From an uncultured Rickettsiales bacterium (GTDB lineage Bacteria > Pseudomonadota > Alphaproteobacteria > Rickettsiales > UBA1997), in contig CAKVGI010000003.1 of NCBI GenBank assembly GCA_934747265.1, positions 35,658 through 99,657 of the forward strand: a stretch of 64,000 bases of DNA. The letters run 5' to 3'. Positions 38,783 to 49,053 of this stretch are shown in pieces. The notes under the pieces are model-generated. The model had not been told where the DNA came from and did not search any database. It saw nothing but the letters and a program-made list of their open reading frames with translations. Within the stretch, counting starts at the first letter, position 1. Every line of letters starts with the position of its first letter. The position numbers were made by a program, and so were the translations under genes.

Positions 38783-39671
38783 AATTATTGTAATTTCTGG
38801 ACCAACAGCTAGTGGAAAAACCAGCTATTCTATTAAATTGGCAAAAGAAAATAATGGAATTATCATAAATGCTGATTCAATGCAAGTTTATAAAGGGTTG
38901 CCAATTTTATCCAGTCAACCAACTATTGAAGAAAGAGAAAATATTGAGCATTTACTATTTTCAGTTTTAGAGCCTTATGATAATTGTAATGTTGGTAAAT
39001 GGCTAAAAATGTGTCAAGAAAAAATAGAATATTGTTTTAATAAAGGAAAAATACCAATAGTTGTAGGTGGTACGGGAATGTATATCTCAAAATTAATAAA
39101 TGGGTTATCACAAATTCCAGAAATTCCAAGCGATATAAGACAAGATGTACTTGAACTTTATCAAAATATCGGATATGATGAATTTTATAAAATAGTTTTA
39201 GATATAGATAAAGATTATGTGGCAAAAATCAATATGAATGATAAACAAAGATTAATGAGGGTTCTTGAAGTATATAAAATAACAGGCAAGAGTATACAAT
39301 ATTTTATTAATCAAGGAAATATTAAACTATATCCAGACGATATGTTTTTTCATATAAATATAAATCCAGACAGACAAAAACTATATGAAAAATGTGAACT
39401 AAGATTTAATAAATTTATTGATGAATATAATGCATTAGAAGAAATATCCAACTTTAAGGCGAATAATCAGGAAATTATAAATAATCCACAAAATTATTCA
39501 ATTTTTAGCACCATAGGACTTAAAGAAGGGATAAAATTTTTAAATAGAGAAATTACAAAAGAGGAATTTATTGAACAATCAATTAAATCAACAAAAAATT
39601 ATGCCAAAAGACAATATACTTGGTTTAATAATCAATTTAAACATTTTGATTTAAGAATTACAAAAATATAA
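38763..39671 (+). CDS. miaA: tRNA dimethylallyltransferase MiaA
   Basis: 302 aa. P-loop GPTASGKTSYSIKLA (~12-26), INADSMQVYKGLPI, VGGTGMYISKLINGL (~100) and KQRLMRVLEVYKITGKS are the family motifs. It adds the isopentenyl group to A37 of tRNAs that read codons starting with U. The start overlaps the end of der by 20 bases. The convergent giant gene ends one base past its stop, so no separate terminator fits between them. Confidence 0.95.
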   Translation: MIKEKNKIIVISGPTASGKTSYSIKLAKENNGIIINADSMQVYKGLPILSSQPTIEERENIEHLLFSVLEPYDNCNVGKWLKMCQEKIEYCFNKGKIPIVVGGTGMYISKLINGLSQIPEIPSDIRQDVLELYQNIGYDEFYKIVLDIDKDYVAKINMNDKQRLMRVLEVYKITGKSIQYFINQGNIKLYPDDMFFHININPDRQKLYEKCELRFNKFIDEYNALEEISNFKANNQEIINNPQNYSIFSTIGLKEGIKFLNREITKEEFIEQSIKSTKNYAKRQYTWFNNQFKHFDLRITKI

Positions 39672-39672
39672 A

Positions 39673-42600
39673 TTAAATATCACTTTTTTTAATACAATAT
39701 TGACTAACTATTTCTTCATTTAAATTCACATTAGACCAGCTTACTTCTCTTCCATCGTTCATATATAAACATTGTGTTGACAATTTTTCTGTGTTTGGAG
39801 ATCTTTCATAACCGTCATTACATTGCAACAACTTTTCTGTTTCTGGGCATGAAAGCCCGTTGGATTTACTTCCATCTTCACATATGCCAATATTTGTTGT
39901 AATCCAACTTGCATTATCAACAATAGATAAATCACTATCAGCACACTTTAATGATTCAAAACTACCCCGAGTAATCCAAATACCATTACCATCATTTCCT
40001 TCTGTACAAATTGCATAAACTTCATTACCGCCCTTGTATTTATATTTTCTTCCTTCATTTAATTTAATCAATGAACCAATAGCATACCTTCTATTTGTTT
40101 CGTCATATTTTGAATTACTTTCTTCAAATGCAACATCCTTAGTTTTTTCCCTGAGGCTTTTATCACTATCAGTAATAAAACTCTCATTAGGTTCTTCTAA
40201 TTTATTACTAAGTTCACATCCAGCTTTTACATTACATACTTTTTCTAAATTTTCAACGGAACAGGATATTGGTTCACAACTACCATCAGCAGTCCATTTA
40301 AGTTCATTTTCCGTTTGATTATAATCGCAAGTATACGAAACAGTATTATTTTTACAATCCTTGCAAGTGAAGTAAAGAGGGCATTGTTTTTCGGTTTTAT
40401 ATCCTAAATATGATTTATTTTTCATTGATAATTTATTATTTTTAAAACCAGAACCCTTAGCAAAATACTGATTATTTGATACATTAAAGAATGAAATGCT
40501 TCCGTTTTTACCTAATGCTTTTGTAAAACCACTACATGTTTTTAGTTCGCATGTTGAGGTAATATCACCTTTCCAATCCTTATTTTCTAAAGAACACTGT
40601 CCTGTTATTTCACCAGTATAATATTTTGAATCACATAACGACTTAATTTCTACTATCTTTCCTTGTCCAGTTGTATCGTTTATTTTATCTATTGTTAAAG
40701 AACTGGAATTTAAAATACCAACTATTTGTTTTTCTTTAATATTATAATTATTTGCAAGATTATAATTAACTATAGTTTTTTCAGGGCAAACTTCATATAA
40801 TATACAAGGATTATTTATCTTTCCCCAAGTTCCATCTGGCAAACATTCTCTATATGGTCTGCCACCAGTAGTCATTCCGTTTACTTTTGTTTCAGGGGAA
40901 CCGCTTCTTATAAAGACTATATTTTCTGATGATCTTTGTATACCATTTTTACCAATAATATTTATACCTTTTGAAATAGTAGAATCGCACTCACCAATAG
41001 CGTATTGTCCAGCTAATGTTCTTCCCCATTGAGCACCACCAGTATATTTATCACCATATTTGGTACCGCTTTCCTCATTAACATAATAATAATCACTTCT
41101 TAGATGTGGTATTTTGTATAATGCATCTATTTGTATTTTGCCTTTACTATCAATGGAAAATTTTGTTCTAAATGGATCAATTGGCTCACAGGCTTTCTTG
41201 CATTTATTTTCAATTTCACCCCAAATACCCCATTTATCACACTGTCTTGTTGGTTTTGTAGCGCTTTGTCTATTAGATACAAAATCAAATACCCTTGGAT
41301 TTCTTTCGTTGCCAGAAAAATTTGAAAATAAATCGGAGTGTTGTTTTGCAAAAGACGAATATCGTGTTTTAAAGACATTATCACTATTTTCTGCTGTTTC
41401 TACTTTATCTTCAAACAAAAATTCTGCATCTTTTGGGAAATAACCAGCCAAACTAGAACAATTACCTTCTATTTTTATACTTTCGCCTTTTAATGGGGCA
41501 GGTGTTTCATTCCAAGTAGCACCACCAGTATGTCTCCAATATGTAAATTTATTTACTTCATTATTATTAAAATAGTTTATTCTTCCATTTTTGTCATAAG
41601 CACCATTCATTTTTAGAGGATATTCATTCAATTTTTCTTCTTCACCAATATCAGCTTCTTCCTTATTTATTGATTGAGGAGTAATATCATTATGTGTAAT
41701 TTCTTTACAGAATAATCTTTCGCAATATTTTTGTGAATAATCAACGTTTATTCCATATGTATTATTTTCTTCTCTTGCTACACCTCTTTTTCCATATAAT
41801 CCAACATTAACATATCCAGAACTAGTAAGTTTATTGTGGAAAATTTGATTACTTATATTATAAGGTTCAATTTTAAATCTTGTATAAATATCTTCAACTG
41901 GCATCCATTGCCCAATTTGATTACAATATCTAATTGGTAAATGTATTTTTGCGTCATATAATAATGTATTAGACATTATATCTTTTGAAACAAAATCGTC
42001 AGTACTAAGAAGCATGTTTTCTATAAAAGCGTCTTTATCAAACTCTTGGTTAATCTCATCCCAAGCATTAAAAGCTACTGGGAAATATTTATATAATATT
42101 TTTCCAAAACCTGCTGGCGCATAACCTTGAATACAGCTTTCAGCGGTTCTTTGCTCTATATCATCTCCATGTCCATTTTCAACTTCATCATTTCTAATTG
42201 TTTTTGACTCGATATCATATGTACCTTTCTTATAACTTCCCCAATTTGCAAAACCATGAGACAATCCCTTACGATTTGCGGTCAAATAATCTATTTCTGA
42301 ATTATTTATTTGAGATTTTTCATTATCTGTTGCATAATTTGGATCACCTTCATTTATCATAGGGCAAGAATATCTTTCGCAACCTGTATTTTGGTATAAA
42401 TTAAAATATCCTGCATAATGACAATAAGCCAAAGGTTTTATAGTTTCTATTGATGTTTTATTTTGACTATCTGTAATTTTTATAACTTTATTTTTCCAAA
42501 AACCATTGCATTCACCAGCTACCGCCATTATAGGAATATAGCCATTACCTTCACAAATTGGTGTATCATTATCCAAAATATAATTATGACCACTGTCTTT

Positions 42601-45600
42601 ATTATAGCAGTATAATTTTTGTGTATTATACCAATCTTGGTTATTATCAGATCTTGTTAAATCAAATTCTGCATGTTTTAGGTTTCCAATCCAATAAGTT
42701 CCATTAGCATCAAAACTCTTTATTTTATATTTGCCGAGTTTTGTTTGGTTAGTCCTCCATATATTGCTTTTGTATTTATTTTTAATAACATCCAGTTTTT
42801 CACCAGCACCACCATCATTATAAACTTTATTCTCGTCATAATATTTTACAGCTTGACAAAATGGAATAGTTCTTAAATTTGCACACAATCCAAGTTCTCT
42901 TGGGGTAGCTTTTCTGATTTCTTTTCCGCTCGTATTACTACTGCTTGTATCTAATTCGCATTGACAACTAATATCAAAAGTGTTATCAGCTTTTAAGACT
43001 GTTTTGTAATAATTAAATCCTGGTAAAAAACATTCTTCTGGTAAATTTGTATAATTTTCATTATTAGCAGTACAATAAGTATATTTTACACAGCTTATAC
43101 CATCGGAACAATCACAATCACTCAAACCATTGACACATTTACATTCAAAATCATTATTGTTTGTACAGAAAGAATAAAAACCTTCCCTTCTACACTCTTT
43201 TTTAGCTTTACTTTCAGCTGTCAAAACGCATTTTCCGAGTGTATCACCAACTGACGGATTAGCTACAACATTAGGGAAATATTCACTGAATCCACTAGAT
43301 ATACACATGTCATTTGTTGAGCCAACTAAATTATAATTTTTAAATGCAGTTTCAATTGTTGAAGATAATATATTTTCTTCTTTATCTTCATTTTCAATAA
43401 GATTTTCAATTAAGTCTGTACAGTAGTTTGAATAATTATTATATTTTGGCTTACCGGTTCTATATAAACGGCATAATCTCATATCACGATAATTGTTTAA
43501 AATATTTCCGTTAATATTATTATTAAATACTATGTTTAATACTAAAAAAGTACCATTATTTAAACTATCACAATATTTTTGAGTATTATCTTCACAATTA
43601 CTAATTTTTTTATTTAAATCTGCTATGTTAGCTTTTAAAACTCTTTGTTCTGTTTCATTATTATTAATCTCTAATCCTTCTAATTCTATTTTTTTGTTGA
43701 GTTTTTCTAACTTGTTTTTTTCGTCAATTAAATCAGACCTGTATGCCATACACTCATACTGTAAACTGCTACATCTGCTTCTTTCAATATATATAGGATA
43801 TTTTTGCGCTTCGCCATATGTATTTGGTTTTAATTTTTCGCCTGATTCCAATATTCTACTTAAAAATTTAATTGAATTATTATCATTTAATGTAATAGGA
43901 GAATTATCAGTTTTATTAACCGATTCTTTTTTAATAAAACTAACATTTATATAAGGACCGTCTTCCCGAGTAGATGCTTGTGGTGTTTTAATAATTATAC
44001 TATCTATTGTTGGATTTTTTCTTTTTAAACACTTAACAACTTCTTCAATATCTTCCGTTTGTTTTCCACTTTTTTCTTTAATAATCCTACTTAAACAAAC
44101 ACTGCCAGATGGTTCTTGAACTCCATCAACTGTTTTTTTAAGCTTGTATTTTATTTTAATTTTTCTACTATTATCCTCTATTTCATTACTTACACTCATT
44201 TTATTAAAAGGAATAGTAATATCATCTGTTTGTTTTTTACCAAATCCAATACGTACCGTTGGTTCAAAAAAGTTTAGCCTTATATTATTGTCATCTTCTG
44301 TATTTTTTATATCTACAACAGCATTATTATAACTTTTAGCACTAATAATTCTCAATAAAGGTAAGAACATATTTGAAGAATTATTTAATGTAGCATATTT
44401 ATAAAAGAATTTTGGTGAAGATGGTAATGGTATTGGTATACCTTGTTGTTCCTTATGAAATTTACCTTTTGCATCATAATATCCTCTACAATTTTTAAGA
44501 CTTCCAACTTCACAATTAGGGTTGCCTTTGGTTGGTTGATTATTTCCTATATATTGAACAATATCCCAAGTTATCCAGTTAGGTTTTGTGTCTTTCTCAA
44601 TATTTTTGGTTGACATGCTATCGCATTTATTATCCTTATTTTTTGCATCACCGCATTTAAATATTTCATAAAGTTCTTCGCCAAAAACATCCCTATCATC
44701 TATTTTTCCATCACCATTATAGTCTATCAAATCATTACTGTCTAGCAAATTTGCATTGGTAATTCTGCCTCTATAAGTAATAATTGAAGCATTTTTACCA
44801 CCTTTTTGATATGTATCCAAATATGTTGTTTCTACTTTATTACTATTGCTTTTTATTTTTCTCATATCACTACTGTTAGGGCAATTAGACCATCTATTTC
44901 TTGTGGCGCCATTAAGAGTCATACCAGAATTATCATCAATAAAGACATACATTTTATTGTTTATTTTTTGCAGTCTAAACCTTACTTGACTGTTTTCTAT
45001 TTGTTTTATACAATCGTTTTCACTGTTATTAGATAAATTGCAGTCTAATTCGCTTCTCCAAATTAACTCAACACATGTATCCTCACTGCAAGTTTGTTTA
45101 AATGCACTACAACCATTAGTATCGCAATTTGTCGCGCTAACCTTACACTCTCTTTCCCCACAACTTCCATATTCATTTCTTTTTCTTAAACATGCATTAA
45201 CCCTTGCTTCTTCTAATTCTGGTTTATCTGTTTTGTATTTAAATTCAGGCTTACCTTTTATATAATAACTATCAGATCTAGGTGTTGAACATTCGCTATT
45301 ATTATAAGGTTCTATTACACATAAGGCACCAGTATAACCATAAGAAGAATATGTTGTAGTTGCATTACATAAAGGAATTAAATGGGGGGCATTAAATATT
45401 TCAAAATTACCTCTTTTGGGTCCAACAAACCATACTAATCTTCTATCAATACTTGCTCTATAATATTCGCCTTCATTCCATGAACCATTATCGCTACTAT
45501 CAAGAACAATTTTTCTAAAACCATATTCTTTAAAATCATTATCACTACTCATGCAAATATTTAATCTATTTGTATTATTGATTGTTCCATTAATAATATA

Positions 45601-47034
45601 ATGAAAATAATTTTTTCTATAATTATTTTCAGTACTTAAAAGAGGGAAAAGATGTATATCTAAATGAGTTTTATTTCTGGTCTCACTAATATAACCAGTT
45701 GTATTTGGAATATCCGAAGGCAAAGGTTTTGGAGCACCACCTCTCATTAATCTTTTAATAACTGTGATTTTGGAATTCGATGTTTCTGGATTATTAAAAA
45801 TTTTATCATAAATCTCAGAAGACAATTTTTTACCATCATTACTGTTAGATAACCAAGATTTATCTACATTTAAAATTTCAGTTGTTGCTGGATGTGGATA
45901 TGGTCTATAAAAATATGATAAAAACACATCACTTGAACCAGCTGAACCAACATATGTTTTACAAAAACCATCATCGGCATTTGCTTCTAATTGACAATCT
46001 ATTGTTTGTCGGCAAGTATTGTCTTCACTACAAGTTTGAATAGCTCTATTATAACTTATAAATGAATTTCTTAGATTATTATATTGATTTCCAAACTTTC
46101 TATCAAATCCGATATATTCATCACAATTAGTATTCAATTCTTCATCGCATGATAATAATCTTGAAGATCTTTCCTTTTGACAATAACCTCCTATATTTTG
46201 TGTATCTAGTTGTGTACACGAATTGTATCTCTCATTAATACTTGTATTAGCATTTCCTAAAATTTTTTCCTCATATTTAGTTATATAATCATCGCTCCTT
46301 ATCCGTTGATTTCCCGATTTATCTGAAAACATCCAAAAGTTAGTTTTACAAAGCGCACTTACATTATTACTAAGTGGACACTGATGTAATAAACATTGAT
46401 AGACCTGTTCATTATTTATTCCTGTTTTATCTTGTATATTTGGCACTAAATATTCCAACTCTTCTTTTTTGAATTCATTACAGTAAACTTGTTCCGCTTC
46501 ACTTAAAGCACCAGATCGTGCTGTAATTATTCTGCTATCAGATACTGGTGAATTTGAATATTTTACTGGTTCACAAAATTTATAGTAATGATTTGAAGTT
46601 CTTTGATTATTGTATATGGCTTTTAATTCTGCGGTTGTCAAATCTAAACAACTTTTTTTATAACAATTCAGTGTTTGTTCGTTGTTTTCATTATAATCAG
46701 GTGTTGTAATATATAGTTCTCCATTTTCATCTAAATCTGAACAATATCTTTTTTTTAAGCAAGTTGGATAATCGCTTAAACCTGTATCACTCAAATTTAA
46801 TGATGGATAAGTGGTCCAATCAGCACCATCTTTATTATTATCACCACAGTACGCTGGATAATAACTCTTTCTTTCATATGCCCTAGATTGATAATCGCTC
46901 TGATACGTGTATCTTTTATTATCATTTGGATTATTATTTGTATCTGCGAACAACAAAAAAGGTACATTTGACAGAAATAAAAGCATTACAAATATTTTTA
47001 TATAAAATAAACTAAACATTTTATTTCTTATCAT
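39673..47034 (-). CDS. Giant cysteine-rich secreted protein (2453 aa), function unknown
   Basis: A signal peptide (IKIFVMLLFLSNVPFLLFA) is followed by an almost wholly extracytoplasmic chain without further membrane helices. Cysteines are spaced evenly and often paired. N-terminal ~50-130 has repeated CGDNNKDG and YPTCLKKRYCSD-like pieces. Around residue 770 lies DYNGDGKIDDRDVFGEEL, an EF-hand/dockerin-type calcium loop. About residues 1290-1400 hold dense clusters such as CKCVNGLSDCDCSDGISC. The last third repeats a sushi-like pattern: GGATWNET...GNCSSLAGY, RQCDKWGIWGE...C, GGAQWGRTLAGQYAIGEC, RECLPDGTWGK...C. Likely a cell-surface or released protein needing disulfide formation; adhesion is a guess. 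Expressed alone; the small 69-aa gene lies just upstream on the same strand. Confidence 0.75.
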   Translation of the reverse strand: MIRNKMFSLFYIKIFVMLLFLSNVPFLLFADTNNNPNDNKRYTYQSDYQSRAYERKSYYPAYCGDNNKDGADWTTYPSLNLSDTGLSDYPTCLKKRYCSDLDENGELYITTPDYNENNEQTLNCYKKSCLDLTTAELKAIYNNQRTSNHYYKFCEPVKYSNSPVSDSRIITARSGALSEAEQVYCNEFKKEELEYLVPNIQDKTGINNEQVYQCLLHQCPLSNNVSALCKTNFWMFSDKSGNQRIRSDDYITKYEEKILGNANTSINERYNSCTQLDTQNIGGYCQKERSSRLLSCDEELNTNCDEYIGFDRKFGNQYNNLRNSFISYNRAIQTCSEDNTCRQTIDCQLEANADDGFCKTYVGSAGSSDVFLSYFYRPYPHPATTEILNVDKSWLSNSNDGKKLSSEIYDKIFNNPETSNSKITVIKRLMRGGAPKPLPSDIPNTTGYISETRNKTHLDIHLFPLLSTENNYRKNYFHYIINGTINNTNRLNICMSSDNDFKEYGFRKIVLDSSDNGSWNEGEYYRASIDRRLVWFVGPKRGNFEIFNAPHLIPLCNATTTYSSYGYTGALCVIEPYNNSECSTPRSDSYYIKGKPEFKYKTDKPELEEARVNACLRKRNEYGSCGERECKVSATNCDTNGCSAFKQTCSEDTCVELIWRSELDCNLSNNSENDCIKQIENSQVRFRLQKINNKMYVFIDDNSGMTLNGATRNRWSNCPNSSDMRKIKSNSNKVETTYLDTYQKGGKNASIITYRGRITNANLLDSNDLIDYNGDGKIDDRDVFGEELYEIFKCGDAKNKDNKCDSMSTKNIEKDTKPNWITWDIVQYIGNNQPTKGNPNCEVGSLKNCRGYYDAKGKFHKEQQGIPIPLPSSPKFFYKYATLNNSSNMFLPLLRIISAKSYNNAVVDIKNTEDDNNIRLNFFEPTVRIGFGKKQTDDITIPFNKMSVSNEIEDNSRKIKIKYKLKKTVDGVQEPSGSVCLSRIIKEKSGKQTEDIEEVVKCLKRKNPTIDSIIIKTPQASTREDGPYINVSFIKKESVNKTDNSPITLNDNNSIKFLSRILESGEKLKPNTYGEAQKYPIYIERSRCSSLQYECMAYRSDLIDEKNKLEKLNKKIELEGLEINNNETEQRVLKANIADLNKKISNCEDNTQKYCDSLNNGTFLVLNIVFNNNINGNILNNYRDMRLCRLYRTGKPKYNNYSNYCTDLIENLIENEDKEENILSSTIETAFKNYNLVGSTNDMCISSGFSEYFPNVVANPSVGDTLGKCVLTAESKAKKECRREGFYSFCTNNNDFECKCVNGLSDCDCSDGISCVKYTYCTANNENYTNLPEECFLPGFNYYKTVLKADNTFDISCQCELDTSSSNTSGKEIRKATPRELGLCANLRTIPFCQAVKYYDENKVYNDGGAGEKLDVIKNKYKSNIWRTNQTKLGKYKIKSFDANGTYWIGNLKHAEFDLTRSDNNQDWYNTQKLYCYNKDSGHNYILDNDTPICEGNGYIPIMAVAGECNGFWKNKVIKITDSQNKTSIETIKPLAYCHYAGYFNLYQNTGCERYSCPMINEGDPNYATDNEKSQINNSEIDYLTANRKGLSHGFANWGSYKKGTYDIESKTIRNDEVENGHGDDIEQRTAESCIQGYAPAGFGKILYKYFPVAFNAWDEINQEFDKDAFIENMLLSTDDFVSKDIMSNTLLYDAKIHLPIRYCNQIGQWMPVEDIYTRFKIEPYNISNQIFHNKLTSSGYVNVGLYGKRGVAREENNTYGINVDYSQKYCERLFCKEITHNDITPQSINKEEADIGEEEKLNEYPLKMNGAYDKNGRINYFNNNEVNKFTYWRHTGGATWNETPAPLKGESIKIEGNCSSLAGYFPKDAEFLFEDKVETAENSDNVFKTRYSSFAKQHSDLFSNFSGNERNPRVFDFVSNRQSATKPTRQCDKWGIWGEIENKCKKACEPIDPFRTKFSIDSKGKIQIDALYKIPHLRSDYYYVNEESGTKYGDKYTGGAQWGRTLAGQYAIGECDSTISKGINIIGKNGIQRSSENIVFIRSGSPETKVNGMTTGGRPYRECLPDGTWGKINNPCILYEVCPEKTIVNYNLANNYNIKEKQIVGILNSSSLTIDKINDTTGQGKIVEIKSLCDSKYYTGEITGQCSLENKDWKGDITSTCELKTCSGFTKALGKNGSISFFNVSNNQYFAKGSGFKNNKLSMKNKSYLGYKTEKQCPLYFTCKDCKNNTVSYTCDYNQTENELKWTADGSCEPISCSVENLEKVCNVKAGCELSNKLEEPNESFITDSDKSLREKTKDVAFEESNSKYDETNRRYAIGSLIKLNEGRKYKYKGGNEVYAICTEGNDGNGIWITRGSFESLKCADSDLSIVDNASWITTNIGICEDGSKSNGLSCPETEKLLQCNDGYERSPNTEKLSTQCLYMNDGREVSWSNVNLNEEIVSQYCIKKSDI

Positions 47035-47065
47035 ATGTACCTCAAATATTTTAAAAGAATAAATA

Positions 47066-47275
47066 TTATTCTTCTACAACTTCAATGCTATTCCATTTAA
47101 TTGGTTTTCCGTTAGCATCCATTATAATATTGTTTGTTTTAGCATATTTAGCTGACATATATATACCATCACCGGCATACAAACCAACATATTTAATTGG
47201 TTCTATTTCTTTGCCATCATACATCTTTTTACCACCAGCTGAACCTTTGTTCTTAGGGTTATTCTTTGTAGCCAT
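47066..47275 (-). CDS. Small conserved basic protein (69 aa)
   Basis: A 69-residue soluble protein: lysine- and glycine-rich N-terminus (KNNPKNKGSAGGKKMYDGK) followed by YVGLYAGDGIYMSAKYA and a C-terminal GKPIKWNSIEV strand. An AAGGAAAAG ribosome site precedes the ATG. Similar short proteins with GGKKMYDGKEI seem familiar from alphaproteobacterial genomes, without known function. It lies 31 bases upstream of the giant cysteine-rich gene on the same strand and could be co-transcribed with it. Confidence 0.65.
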   Translation of the reverse strand: MATKNNPKNKGSAGGKKMYDGKEIEPIKYVGLYAGDGIYMSAKYAKTNNIIMDANGKPIKWNSIEVVEE

Positions 47276-47382
47276 TTCTTTTCCTTATATTAATAATATT
47301 AAAAATATATACACCATATAATATATCTAAAATTTATTTTTTCAAGAAAAATTAACAACTTAAAAAATATTTTTTTATACCG

Positions 47383-47410
47383 TTGCTTTTTAAAATATAA
47401 GATATATACC
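47383..47410 (+). promoter_or_regulatory. Possible sigma-70 promoter of the CxCxC mini-gene
   Basis: TTGCTT (47383-47388) and TATACC (47405-47410) are 16 bases apart and would start transcription about 35-40 bases before the ATG at 47458. A weak match, but it fits a monocistronic unit ended by a terminator. Confidence 0.35.
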
Positions 47411-47457
47411 AGTAGTGGAGACTAATTATTAATTTAATAATAAAAAAGGTAGTTATT

Positions 47458-47523
47458 ATGACATGCGGATGTGGCTGTGGTACAAAAAAAGAAGAAAAAC
47501 CAGCAGGCGGTAAAAAAAAATAA
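47458..47523 (+). CDS. 21-aa CxCxC mini-protein
   Basis: The peptide MTCGCGCGTKKEEKPAGGKK(K) has three cysteines alternating with glycine followed by a lysine-rich tail. It has its own AAAAGG ribosome site, a plausible promoter upstream and a classic terminator 29 bases downstream, and it lies alone between divergent genes, so it is very likely a real expressed gene though far below usual length limits. The CGCGCG block could bind Cu(I), Zn or another soft metal, or an iron-sulfur cluster in an oligomer. No family is recognised. Confidence 0.65.
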   Translation: MTCGCGCGTKKEEKPAGGKKK

Positions 47524-47551
47524 ATAATTTATTCTTTATTTATTTTCTATA

Positions 47552-47579
47552 AGTAGCTCACTAATTTTTGTGAGCTACT
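47552..47579 (+). terminator. Terminator after the CxCxC mini-gene
   Basis: A perfect 10-bp stem (AGTAGCTCAC/GTGAGCTACT, 8-base loop) followed by CTCTTTTGTTT. It may also serve the convergent nagA, which ends at 47602. Confidence 0.85.
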
Positions 47580-47601
47580 CTTTTGTTTAATGCTAATGAT
47601 A

Positions 47602-48939
47602 TTATAAGGAATATTTTTTGATATCATTAATTAACTCTTCTTTTAAAAGCGTTTGATCTGGAATATTTTGTTTTAAAAAGTCTCCAAAATCACACTCAAA
47701 ATCAATATAAAGTTTATTATTTTTATATAGTTTATTATCAATTATTTCATATTCAATTATATCTTTTTCTAAATTTATAGCTTTTAATTGATTTTCAAAA
47801 AACATTTTTTCTATAATTTTATTTAAAAAAGATTTTATTTCGCTTTCGGTTATATTGTTTTTTTGTAATCCTTTTTCCAATAAAAGTTTTGTTTTGGGAT
47901 TATTTTTACTTTTATTGAGTTCTTCCTCTATATTAAAGTTTTTTAAAAATGAATAGCATTGATTTAAGTTTACAGCCGATCCAGCTAGTGTTTTATACCC
48001 GCCTTGCCCTTTTATATATAGATTATATAATTCTTTTTCTGATAATTGTTTATTTTTGATTTTTTCATTATCAGTTTTTGAAAAATCTGTCCAGAAAAAG
48101 CTTGGCAATTCATTTTCTTTTTGTTCTACTACTCCAATACTTCCGCCCATTTTGAATAAATTGTTTGTTTTATCAACAATGCAGTTTGCTGGCGAAGCAC
48201 AGTCTGAAATTATACATATTTTATCATAATAATTCAATAAAGTTGGTATAAGCTCACCGCTTGATGTGTGTTGACCGTCGGTAATAAAACCAAAATAACC
48301 ATTGAAATAATTCTCCATTAAATATGATGGTATTCCGTCTATATTATCTCTAAAATGTCCTTCAAGCATTGCATTGTGAAAATGTGTAAGCATTAAGAAT
48401 TTATCATCTTCCAAAATATCTTGAATTTTTTTAAAATCCTCTTTTGTTATTTTTGTATGCCCTGCTGAGGTAGTAATATTTAATTCTTTTTTTAGCTTTT
48501 TTATTAATTTTTTATTATCTCCAATGTTTTCTAAAAGCAATTCTGGTGCTATTGTGATGATTATTGGTAAATTACCCAATGGTTTTAATATATTTATAAT
48601 ATCATTAATATTTTTTTCGTTAAAATCCTTTAAAAATTCTTTTGGATGTGTACCTTTATTAGTAATAAAAGGACCTTCTATGTGTATACCCCATAATTTT
48701 GGTAAAATTATTGTATTATCATTTATTTTATATTTTTTTTCATTTAAGGATATTCTTTGTAGCAAAATATCAACAAATTTTCCCATTTTTTCATAACTAT
48801 CAGTTATAAAAGTTGGAATTATAAAACTTTTTCCATATTTTAAATGATTTAATTCAATCTTTAAAAATTCTTCAATATTAGTTATATCATTAAATAATAA
48901 CCCAGAACCACCATTTACTTGAATATCTATTCTTTTCAT
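47602..48939 (-). CDS. nagA: N-acetylglucosamine-6-phosphate deacetylase-like protein
   Basis: 445 aa. Amidohydrolase with MKRIDIQVNGGSG at the start, the metal-binding HIEGPFI, TSAGHTKI, THFHNAMLEGH, ITDGQHTSSGEL and the catalytic Asp in CIISDCASPAN, and LAGSAVNLNQC near the end. NagA deacetylates GlcNAc-6-phosphate during amino-sugar recycling. The chain is longer than the usual ~380 aa because of inserts and a C-terminal extension. No nagB or uptake genes are beside it. Divergent from ftsY. Confidence 0.85.
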   Translation of the reverse strand: MKRIDIQVNGGSGLLFNDITNIEEFLKIELNHLKYGKSFIIPTFITDSYEKMGKFVDILLQRISLNEKKYKINDNTIILPKLWGIHIEGPFITNKGTHPKEFLKDFNEKNINDIINILKPLGNLPIIITIAPELLLENIGDNKKLIKKLKKELNITTSAGHTKITKEDFKKIQDILEDDKFLMLTHFHNAMLEGHFRDNIDGIPSYLMENYFNGYFGFITDGQHTSSGELIPTLLNYYDKICIISDCASPANCIVDKTNNLFKMGGSIGVVEQKENELPSFFWTDFSKTDNEKIKNKQLSEKELYNLYIKGQGGYKTLAGSAVNLNQCYSFLKNFNIEEELNKSKNNPKTKLLLEKGLQKNNITESEIKSFLNKIIEKMFFENQLKAINLEKDIIEYEIIDNKLYKNNKLYIDFECDFGDFLKQNIPDQTLLKEELINDIKKYSL

Positions 48940-49053
48940 AATTTATAGTTTTTTCTAAAAATAAAACTATTTTATGAAAATTCAATATAAAATAGTTGAT
49001 TTTTGAAAAATAAGACTAATAATATATATCTAGATAAAATTATTTTATGTATT

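Noticed and set aside
49003..49053. TTG start for ftsY
   Set aside because: The added residues are unlike FtsY, while the GTG at 49054 gives the standard MSLF-type beginning.
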